A stretch of 5,191 nucleotides of DNA from an uncultured Carnobacterium sp. Lineage in GTDB: Bacteria; Bacillota; Bacilli; Lactobacillales; Aerococcaceae. The notes below the pieces were generated by a model, which saw only the letters and a list, made by a program, of their open reading frames with translations, ran no database searches and was not told the DNA's origin. A program made the position numbers and the translations under genes. Shown in pieces: positions 1 to 5,142 of this stretch (position 1 is the stretch's first letter; the number at the start of each line of letters is the position of its first letter). The stretch is taken from positions 1-5,191 of the forward strand of contig CAJPNA010000117.1 of assembly GCA_905371865.1 (NCBI GenBank). Direction: 5' to 3'.

Positions 1-64
1 AAGTCCGTATTTTGGACACTAAAAATGTGAGAATAAAAATAGAAATAAGGAGAGATGTAACAAT

Positions 65-1165
65 ATGTTTAACAAACATCAACGTTTTTCAATTCGTAAA
101 TTATCACTAGGTGTGGCTTCAGTACTTTTAGGAGCTATCTCTATTTCAGCAATGGAACCTGTATCTGCGCAAGACGTACCTGCTGAAGGGGTAGTAGAAA
201 ATCTAGTACCTGCTGCGGGGACAGATGAAGCTCTAGTACCTGCCGCAGGGACAGATGATGCACCAACAATTGCACAAAGATTTGATATAGCCATTCCTCG
301 ATTACTATATATCTACGGAGAAAACCTTAGCTTTACTCCTGAAGAACAAAATAAGATTATAGAAGCCTTTATGGAAACTAATCCACAATTAAAAACAACA
401 CTAGATCATTTTGAATTTGAGGGAGTTCATATATATATTTATTTTATTGATGGATCATATAGCGACTTTGTCGTTTTGGGAATGCAGAAAGAACCAAATT
501 TACCCGTATTAACAGAGGTTGAAGACGTTAATCATCTAACTGATGAAGAAAGAGAACGTGTAGCTTTTGCGGTTATGAATGCCAATTATTCGGTGACAAA
601 TCAAAGGTTTGTGTTTGTTGAAGTTGACATTTATGGAAATGCTGCATTACTTGATATAAAAGACCAATGGACAGAATTCGTCATTGAATCTAAGTATACA
701 ATTGTTCCTAAAGGTACAAAAGTAGAAACGATTGCTGATAAAACAACTCCTGTTAAACCTGAACCTGTAAAAGTAGATAATCTAGAAGAGTTAACAGACG
801 AAGAAAGAGAAGCTATCATTGCAGCTGTTAAAAAGGCAAATCCTGTATTGCCAAAGGGCACAGAAATCTTTATTGATTATAATGGTGATGTGATTCTAAT
901 CTATTCAGATGGAACTGAAGATGTATTCTTGGCAGCAGATGTATTAGAGACAAAACAAGAACAAACCACTGAAACGACTGTAGAAGAAACAACGGTAGCA
1001 GAAACAACTGTTGAAGAAGTGGTTACAGAAACAAAAGCTTCTGCTCCTGTAGCAGAAAAAGCTGAATTACCAAACACTGGTACAGCTTCAAGCATCGTAT
1101 CTCTTGGAGCAGCAGCTACAAGCATGCTTCTTGGGTTAGGTATCTTAAAACGTAAAGAAGACTAA
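65..1165 (+). CDS. YSIRK-signal, LPNTG-anchored cell-wall surface protein with three alpha/beta modules
   Basis: Seen: a 366-residue protein starts at ATG 65, 10 nt after AAGGAGAG (47-54). The N-terminus has a basic stretch and FSIRKLSLGVASVLLG (8-23), a YSIRK/GS-type signal peptide, with likely cleavage after VSA (33-35). Residues 37-66 hold three 10-residue repeats (VPAAGTDEA-like). Three related modules follow at about 85-143, 152-210 and 238-294. Each opens with a helix of T-x-E-E type (FTPEEQ, LTDEERE, LTDEERE) followed by beta-strand-like sequence; the third has the clearest DG turn (YSDGTED). A Thr/Glu/Val-rich wall-spanning stretch (301-323) precedes LPNTG (335-339), a hydrophobic segment (344-361) and the basic tail KRKED. 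Known: such proteins are exported at the septum and linked to peptidoglycan by sortase A. Inferred: the modules resemble the LTDEE...NP...DG repeats of streptococcal and staphylococcal surface proteins. No adhesin domain is recognisable, so the ligand is unknown. The protein is short for its class. A terminator follows, so it is probably monocistronic. Confidence 0.93.
   Translation: MFNKHQRFSIRKLSLGVASVLLGAISISAMEPVSAQDVPAEGVVENLVPAAGTDEALVPAAGTDDAPTIAQRFDIAIPRLLYIYGENLSFTPEEQNKIIEAFMETNPQLKTTLDHFEFEGVHIYIYFIDGSYSDFVVLGMQKEPNLPVLTEVEDVNHLTDEERERVAFAVMNANYSVTNQRFVFVEVDIYGNAALLDIKDQWTEFVIESKYTIVPKGTKVETIADKTTPVKPEPVKVDNLEELTDEEREAIIAAVKKANPVLPKGTEIFIDYNGDVILIYSDGTEDVFLAADVLETKQEQTTETTVEETTVAETTVEEVVTETKASAPVAEKAELPNTGTASSIVSLGAAATSMLLGLGILKRKED
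173..262 (+). repeat. Three tandem 30-bp coding repeats in the surface-protein N-terminus
   Basis: Three consecutive 30-bp units start at 173, 203 and 233. Units two and three encode LVPAAGTDEA and LVPAAGTDDA and are nearly identical in DNA. Unit one (DVPAEGVVEN) is degenerate. They lie just after the predicted signal-peptide cleavage site and keep the reading frame, so unit gain or loss by slippage would change the length of the mature N-terminus without a frameshift. Confidence 0.8.
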
Positions 1166-1202
1166 TTCATTTGGATGGATATCGAATCTAAAGATAGAGT
1201 TC

Positions 1203-1234
1203 AAAAGGTTGATGGAATGCCATCAACCTTTTTT
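1203..1234 (+). terminator. Intrinsic terminator after the surface-protein gene
   Basis: A perfect 13-bp stem (1203-1215 with 1220-1232) carries an AATG loop (1216-1219). Its 3' arm runs into six T residues (1229-1234). The A-run on the 5' arm makes it potentially active in both directions. It separates the surface-protein gene from the amidase operon. Confidence 0.9.
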
Positions 1235-1248
1235 GGTTGTTTTATCCC

Positions 1249-1277
1249 TTTACCCCCTTTCTATTTCCTTGTACAAT
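1249..1277 (+). promoter_or_regulatory. Candidate sigma-A promoter of the amidase-oxidase operon
   Basis: TTTACC (1249-1254, 4 of 6 to TTGACA) and TACAAT (1272-1277, 5 of 6 to TATAAT) are separated by exactly 17 nt. They lie between the upstream terminator and the amidase gene. Transcription would begin near 1284, leaving a leader of only about 20 nt that starts at the ribosome binding site AGGAGAGG (1286-1293). The position is right, but the -35 match is modest. Confidence 0.5.
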
Positions 1278-1303
1278 GAAATCGTAGGAGAGGACGTGGA
1301 ACT

Positions 1304-2752
1304 ATGTGGAAAGACGCTATTGCGATGAGAGAGGCTGTAAAAAACAAAGAAGTCTCACCTCTTGAATTAGTGCAAGAAAGTTTAGCAAAAATCAATCTTT
1401 TGAATCCAAAGTTAAATGCGGTCGTTCATATTCAGGAAGAACGGGCATTAAAAGAGGCCAAGGAGCGTTCGTTTGAAGGCCTGTCCTTTGGAGGAGTTCC
1501 CCTTCTCTTAAAGGACCTCGGTCAAAATCAAGCAGGGGAGCCGTCCAGCGCAGGTAGTAAACTCTTAAAGGATATCCCAGTGAAACGTAGCGATAACTTC
1601 GTGAAGCGTCTAGAAGAAGCTGGCTTTATCGTGCTTGGTCGTACTAATGTTCCTGAATTTGGATTTAAAAATATGACCGAACCACAGCTATGGGGGCCTG
1701 TAAATAACCCCTATGATGTGAAGAGAAATGCTGGAGGATCCAGTGGAGGTGCAGCGGCGGCGGTTTCGAGCGGTATGGTTCCGATTGCAGCGGCCAGTGA
1801 TGGCGGCGGTTCGATTCGTATTCCCGCAAGTTTTTCAGGGTTATTAGGCTTGAAGCCGAGTCGTGGTCGAATTCCTGTCGGTCCTGGTAGCTATCGTGGC
1901 TGGCAAGGCGCTTCGGTGAATTTTGCGATGACAAAAAGTGTGCGCGATACGCGTGAATTGTTGCGCGCTTTGCAAGTCGAGCAGAAGGATAGTCCGTTTT
2001 TGGCGCCACTTATTCGCGAGTGGGAAGTCCGTTTAGAGCGTCCGCTTCGAGTGGGCGTCATTGAGAAATCCCCAATTGAGAGCGTGGTTGCTCCAGAAGC
2101 TAAAGCCGCGCTTCGTAAGGCGGTTCATTTCCTTGAAGACATCGGCTGTGAAGTGGAACCCATCGGCTGGCCTGTCGACGGTGTGGAAGTGATGAAGAAT
2201 TACTATTTAATGAATAGTGTCGAGACTGCAGCGATGATGCAAGGTTTAGAAGCCAGTCTTGGACGAGCGCTGACTAAGGATGATATGGAACTGATGACAT
2301 GGGGCATTTATCAATCCGGTCAGCATATTCTTGCCAAAGATTACAGTGCGGCTCTTGCCAAATGGGATATCTACGCGCATGCGATGGAGAAGGTGCATGA
2401 GAAGTTTGACCTTATTCTAACGCCGACCGTGAGTGATGTGGCGCCTCTTCAAATGCAATTTCCGATGGAGGAATCGATCCGTCAGGCGCTCAACCAGATT
2501 GAAGAACTCAGCGTCCCTGAGCAACAAAGTGTGATTTGGCGGATGTTTGATCGCACCTTGGCCTTGACACCATTTACGCAATTATCGAATATTACAGGGG
2601 CGCCTGCTATTAGCTTACCGGTATATCTGAGTGATAAAGGCTTACCAATCGGCGTACAATTTATGGCAGCTCGTGGGCAAGAGGCACTGCTCCTGCAAGT
2701 GGCAGAGTGGTTTGAAGAACAAGGGCAATTTGAAATGAGACAGTTCAGCTAG
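1304..2752 (+). CDS. Amidase-signature family hydrolase (NylA-like, not GatA)
   Basis: Known family role: a cytoplasmic serine hydrolase that cleaves carboxamide bonds through a Ser-cisSer-Lys triad. Seen: in this 482-residue protein the triad is K70 (in LLLKDL), S146 (in GGSSGG, 144-149) and S170 (in DGGGSIRIP, 166-174). The 24-residue spacing between S146 and S170 equals that in fatty acid amide hydrolase and GatA. The full-length N-terminal helix and the C-terminal GAPAISLPVY...GLPIGVQFMA block are intact, and length is normal for the family (about 450-500). Start: ATG 1304 lies 10 nt after AGGAGAGG (1286-1293). From memory the whole protein resembles streptococcal amidases annotated as 6-aminohexanoate-cyclic-dimer hydrolase. 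That name reflects homology to NylA, and the natural substrate is not established. No gatC or gatB is adjacent, which argues against tRNA amidotransferase. The next gene, an FAD amine/amino-acid oxidase, begins 11 nt downstream and is probably co-transcribed, suggesting sequential use of one substrate. Confidence 0.93.
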   Translation: MWKDAIAMREAVKNKEVSPLELVQESLAKINLLNPKLNAVVHIQEERALKEAKERSFEGLSFGGVPLLLKDLGQNQAGEPSSAGSKLLKDIPVKRSDNFVKRLEEAGFIVLGRTNVPEFGFKNMTEPQLWGPVNNPYDVKRNAGGSSGGAAAAVSSGMVPIAAASDGGGSIRIPASFSGLLGLKPSRGRIPVGPGSYRGWQGASVNFAMTKSVRDTRELLRALQVEQKDSPFLAPLIREWEVRLERPLRVGVIEKSPIESVVAPEAKAALRKAVHFLEDIGCEVEPIGWPVDGVEVMKNYYLMNSVETAAMMQGLEASLGRALTKDDMELMTWGIYQSGQHILAKDYSAALAKWDIYAHAMEKVHEKFDLILTPTVSDVAPLQMQFPMEESIRQALNQIEELSVPEQQSVIWRMFDRTLALTPFTQLSNITGAPAISLPVYLSDKGLPIGVQFMAARGQEALLLQVAEWFEEQGQFEMRQFS

Positions 2753-2755
2753 GAG
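2751..2755 (+). promoter_or_regulatory. Ribosome binding site overlapping the amidase stop codon; decides the oxidase start
   Basis: AGGAG spans 2751-2755, so its first two bases are part of the amidase stop codon TAG (2750-2752). A GTG at 2755 opens the longest frame but overlaps this site and has no other Shine-Dalgarno sequence. ATG 2764 is 8 nt downstream, the ideal spacing, and puts the FAD-binding strand at the expected N-terminal distance. This arrangement favours translational coupling of the two genes. Confidence 0.8.
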
Positions 2756-2763
2756 TGAACAAG

Positions 2764-3885
2764 ATGACAAAATCAGTAGCAATCGTAGGAGCGGGGATTG
2801 TAGGGGCAACGGCGGCCTACCAACTCAGCAAAAAAGGAATGGACGTGACCGTTTTTGATGCGAGCGTCGGTCAAGCCACCAAGGCCGCAGCGGGGATTAT
2901 TTGTCCGTGGTTATCCCAACGTCGTAATAAAGACTGGTACCAACTTGTGTCGCATGGGGCAGCGTATTATCCCCTTTTAATGGAACAATTGAGTGCGGAT
3001 GGAGTTACGGATTTGCCGTATGAACAGGTTGGGGCGTATATTTTCAAACATACTGAAAAACAACTCAAAAAAGTGGAAGAAATGGCGGTCGAACGTCGAG
3101 TGGATGCGCCAATGATCGGGGAAGTAGAGGCATTGTCTAGAGAAGACGTCGCAAAGGTGATCCCAGGATGGGCGAATCCAGATGGGGCGTTATATTGTAG
3201 CGGTGGCGGTCGTGTGGACGGAGAAAAGCTCGTAGCGCTCCTTCTAGAGCAAGCCGTAAAAAACGGAGCTACCGTGAAGCATCAAAAAGTTTCTTTATCC
3301 AAAGAAGGCGAAGACATTCGAGTGGTAGATGGTGAAGAGATCCTTTCTTTTGATGCCGTAATTCTCTCCAGTGGCGCTTGGGTCAAGGAATTATTAGAAG
3401 GGCTTGGTTACTACGTGGATGTTCGTCCGCAAAAAGGGCAATTGATCGAATTGGAACTAGAGACGAGTGAAGACACCTCGAAATGGCCGGTGTGTATGCT
3501 TCATGGGGAGATTGATATCCTCCCGTTCCCAGGGGGCAAAATTTTAGTCGGGGCGACGCATGAGAATACGCAAGGATTCGATTTAACCCCAGATGAAGCG
3601 TTGTTAGACGGTATGTATGAAGAAGCCTGTGCGAGTTTGCCAGCGTTAAAAGAGGCGAAACGAAGCGGGGTTCGTGTAGGAACGCGCGCGTATACTTCCG
3701 ATTTTCTACCATTTTTTGGGAAAGTTCCGGAAACTTCTAACGCTTATGTTGCTAGTGGGTTAGGTTCTTCGGGGCTTACGAGTGGTGTTTGGATTGGAAA
3801 TCTATTATCACGGATGGTTTTAGATGAAACGATTGATATTTCAGTAGTGAACTATCATCCAATAAATTATATCCAAAGAAAGTAG
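2764..3885 (+). CDS. FAD-dependent oxidoreductase, DAO family (glycine/D-amino-acid oxidase-like)
   Basis: Known family role: flavoenzymes of the DAO fold oxidise amines or amino acids to imines, which hydrolyse to keto acid and ammonia. Seen, numbering from ATG 2764 (373 residues): an N-terminal Rossmann beta-alpha-beta with GAGIVG (9-14) and the acidic end of strand two, D32, which should bind the FAD ribose; an entry segment R150-V-D152; the second flavin-contact strand ILSSGAW (200-206); RPQKGQ (221-226); and the C-terminal G-T-R-A-Y-T-S-D-F-L-P block (306-316) followed by GLGSSGLTSG (332-341). All are typical of DadA, ThiO and SoxA relatives, and the length suits ThiO-type enzymes. Substrate cannot be told from sequence; D-amino acid, glycine or sarcosine are possible. 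No thiamine genes are adjacent, so ThiO is not supported. It is the second gene of an operon with the amidase. No clear terminator separates it from mscL, 82 nt further on. Confidence 0.9.
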   Translation: MTKSVAIVGAGIVGATAAYQLSKKGMDVTVFDASVGQATKAAAGIICPWLSQRRNKDWYQLVSHGAAYYPLLMEQLSADGVTDLPYEQVGAYIFKHTEKQLKKVEEMAVERRVDAPMIGEVEALSREDVAKVIPGWANPDGALYCSGGGRVDGEKLVALLLEQAVKNGATVKHQKVSLSKEGEDIRVVDGEEILSFDAVILSSGAWVKELLEGLGYYVDVRPQKGQLIELELETSEDTSKWPVCMLHGEIDILPFPGGKILVGATHENTQGFDLTPDEALLDGMYEEACASLPALKEAKRSGVRVGTRAYTSDFLPFFGKVPETSNAYVASGLGSSGLTSGVWIGNLLSRMVLDETIDISVVNYHPINYIQRK

Positions 3886-3967
3886 AATTTACAGGTTATA
3901 GTTGTGTTTTGATTCAGAATCTAGTATTCTTTTAAGAGTATGATTTTACAAAAAAGGAGAGAAAATG

Positions 3968-4351
3968 ATGTTAAAAGAGTTCAAAGAGTTTTTAATGCGC
4001 GGTAACATTATCGAATTAGCGGTAGCGGTTATTATTGGTGGTGCTTTTAAAGCAATCGTTGATTCATTAGTAAAAGATATTATTTCACCAATTATCGCAA
4101 TGGTTGCCAACACAGGCGATATCGCAGCAGTTTCATTCCGTTTAGGATCTGCTCAAATTGGTATTGGAGCATTCATCGCAGCGATTATCAACTTTGTAAT
4201 CGTAGGAGCTGTATTATTCTTAATCGTTAAGACAATGAACAAAGCTGTTGAATTAGCCAAAGGAAACAAACCTGCTGAAGAAGCTGCACCAGCTGCACCA
4301 ACTGCGGAAGATTATTTAAAAGAAATCCGCGACTTATTAGCAAACAAATAA
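3968..4351 (+). CDS. mscL: Large-conductance mechanosensitive channel MscL
   Basis: Known role: a homopentameric channel of the cytoplasmic membrane that opens under membrane tension and releases solutes during hypo-osmotic shock. Seen, numbering from ATG 3968 (127 residues): the amphipathic N-terminal helix MLKEFKEFLMRGN (1-13); TM1, about 14-46, with the pore-lining ELAVAVIIGGAF (16-27); a short extracellular loop (about 47-64); TM2, about 65-89, including INFVIVGAVLFLIV; an Ala/Pro/Glu linker (101-113); and the C-terminal bundle helix DYLKEIRDLL (115-124). Length is typical. Two adjacent ATGs (3965, 3968) are possible. AGGAG (3955-3959) is 5 nt from the first and 8 nt from the second, and the second gives the usual N-terminus, so 3968 is preferred. 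The 79 nt upstream hold only weak promoter candidates, such as TTGTGT (3902) with TATTCT (3925), and no terminator, so read-through from the operon is possible. A terminator follows directly. Confidence 0.96.
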   Translation: MLKEFKEFLMRGNIIELAVAVIIGGAFKAIVDSLVKDIISPIIAMVANTGDIAAVSFRLGSAQIGIGAFIAAIINFVIVGAVLFLIVKTMNKAVELAKGNKPAEEAAPAAPTAEDYLKEIRDLLANK

Positions 4352-4359
4352 TCATTCTG

Positions 4360-4386
4360 AAAAGCCGAGAAACCTCTCGGCTTTTT
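4360..4386 (+). terminator. Intrinsic terminator of mscL
   Basis: An 11-bp perfect stem (4360-4370 with 4375-4385) with an AACC loop, GC-rich in its core (GCCGAG/CTCGGC), ends in five T residues (4382-4386). It starts 8 nt after the mscL stop codon. The opposing A-run means it could also stop transcription arriving from the right. Confidence 0.92.
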
Positions 4387-4427
4387 GTGTGCAAAAAATA
4401 AATAAAATGATGATGGAATAAAAGGAT

Positions 4428-4783
4428 AAAATTCGTTGAACCATTGTATTATGAGTGTGTGCTTGAAAGAATAGGCGAAGCTTCGCTTTGTTTCTTTGGA
4501 TTTTAGGGGAATGAGTGCATTGTCGGATAAACGAGTTCAGAATCAGTTTTATTATTGAAAGAGTTATAGTGGGGCACCGGTGCAAGCCTTGGTCTTGCAC
4601 CTTTAAAGCCTCAAAGAGGACGTACGGAATAAATTCCTACGTCCGCTTATTCGTTTTAATGCTTATTCCCACTATTCTTTCAATAAACTGATTCTTTTCG
4701 TTTATCCCTCCTCAGGCGTTTGGATGGAATCCAAAGAAACTCGCAAGCTTTTATTTTTCAGACACAATGGTTCAACGAATTTT
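4428..4783 (+). repeat. Long imperfect inverted repeat (arms about 146 and 116 nt)
   Basis: The left arm (4428-4573) is matched, in strict nested order, by the reverse complement of the right arm (4668-4783). About 70 Watson-Crick pairs fall in six blocks of 20, 13, 10, 10, 9 and 8 bp. The blocks are separated by asymmetric internal loops; the largest is 42 nt on the left against 23 nt on the right, between the 20- and 13-bp blocks. The asymmetric loops and the G-U pairs at helix ends fit selection at the RNA level better than a recently duplicated DNA palindrome. I see no target-site duplication flanking it. Confidence 0.85.
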
Positions 4784-4992
4784 TCTTTATTTTTGAGCGA
4801 AAAACGAGAGGGACTGGCTTTTGAACGATTAAAATTTACTTCTTCTAAACCGGACCATCCGAAAAACAGGATGTGAGACATCGCGCTCAGAAATGGAACA
4901 CTGGAAAATCCTTCACAGTGCGAAGGATTTGAAACAAAAGGGAAGGAACGAGCAACGTTCTGCGGACGTTACGGGAAGTGGACGCCATTTCT

Positions 4993-5142
4993 GCGATGGC
5001 GAGCTCAACTCCAAGAAGGCCTCATCTAATGAGGCCTTCTTTTTTTACACAATAAAACAGGATACGAGCCCGAACTCAACTATATAGGATGAGAGAAAAG
5101 GCGTTAATAGGCGATGGCGAGTTCAACTACACAGGATACGAG
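4993..5142 (+). repeat. Dispersed short direct repeats spanning the RNA 3' end and the tail
   Basis: An 18-nt motif, GCGATGGCGAG(C/T)TCAACT, occurs at 4993-5010, just before the terminator, and again at 5111-5128, just after it (17 of 18 identical). GA(A/G)(C/T)TCAACT occurs three times (5001, 5072, 5119). AGGATNNGAG occurs three times (5059, 5086, 5133). A 19-nt stretch beginning ACAGGATACGAG is found at 5057-5075 and 5131-5149 with two differences. The terminator hairpin lies inside this repeat field. Confidence 0.75.
5013..5046 (+). terminator. Strong intrinsic terminator at the 3' end of the candidate RNA
   Basis: A 13-bp perfect stem (5013-5025 with 5029-5041) carries a CTA triloop and a core of GGCCTC/GAGGCC. 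It is followed by an uninterrupted run of seven T residues (5040-5046). There is no T-run on the opposite strand, so it terminates + strand transcription. With no complete gene between the mscL terminator and this one, it implies a separate upstream transcript. Confidence 0.92.

Larger units (their letters stand above)
4428..5046 (+). ncRNA. Candidate large structured non-coding RNA (about 600 nt), family unknown
   Basis: Seen: no credible ORF, but dense nested complementarity ending in a U-tailed terminator, which sets the + strand. Domain 1 (4428-4783) is a branched hairpin. Helix A pairs 4428-4447 with 4764-4783 (20 bp); helix B pairs 4490-4502 with 4728-4740 (13 bp). Helix C stacks 4525-4534/4698-4707, 4540-4549/4685-4694, 4554-4562/4676-4684 and 4566-4573/4668-4675, with small bulges and terminal G-U pairs. 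Its apex carries hairpins 4579-4586/4594-4601 and 4618-4629/4634-4644 (one bulged C). Domain 2 has 4879-4884 and 4888-4896 pairing with 4985-4998, enclosing a 9-bp hairpin (4906-4914/4922-4930); a CATCC/GGATG hairpin (4856-4873) lies upstream. Inferred: a large ornate RNA of ROOL, GOLLD or OLE size. I cannot match it to any of them by sequence. The 5' end is uncertain: transcription may start in the AT-rich 4387-4427, where I see no convincing promoter. The ends given are those of outer helix A and the terminator. Confidence 0.6.

Noticed and set aside
1304..2752. GatA, subunit A of Glu-tRNA(Gln) amidotransferase
   Set aside because: The catalytic signature is shared by the whole amidase family, but gatC and gatB are not adjacent, the nucleophile motif is DGGGSIR rather than the usual DTGGSIR, and the downstream partner is an oxidase.
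2755..2763. GTG 2755 as the start of the oxidase
   Set aside because: This codon overlaps the only Shine-Dalgarno sequence (2751-2755), whereas ATG 2764 is at ideal spacing and gives a normal FAD-binding N-terminus.
3916..3930. AGAAT-N5-ATTCT inverted repeat upstream of mscL as an operator
   Set aside because: The half-sites are only 5 nt, AT-rich and match no operator I can name; chance occurrence is likely.
4352..4600. An 82-codon - strand open frame next to mscL
   Set aside because: It spans the mscL terminator and the left arm of the long inverted repeat, has no convincing Shine-Dalgarno sequence, and its composition looks random.
4428..4783. RNase P RNA, SRP RNA or 6S RNA as the identity of the long hairpin
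   Set aside because: None of the conserved cores I know (type B RNase P GAAAGTCCATGCTCGC, the SRP GGTCAGGTCCGGAAGG region) is present, and the structure is far larger than 6S RNA.
4428..4783. A MITE-like or other DNA transposon with 20-bp terminal inverted repeats
   Set aside because: No target-site duplication is visible at the edges. Complementarity continues inward through the whole element in nested blocks with asymmetric loops and G-U pairs, which fits RNA folding better. It cannot be excluded without comparing other copies.
4964..4974. GGACGTTACGG resembles the 5' end of Firmicutes tmRNA
   Set aside because: No tag-peptide frame, no GGTTCGA-type T-arm and no 3' CCA end follow; only about 70 nt remain before the terminator. 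The match is fortuitous.
4893..5087. A 64-codon + strand open frame
   Set aside because: It runs straight through the terminator hairpin and its T-run, has no ribosome binding site before its ATG, and overlaps the paired strands of RNA domain 2. It shows no recognisable protein features.
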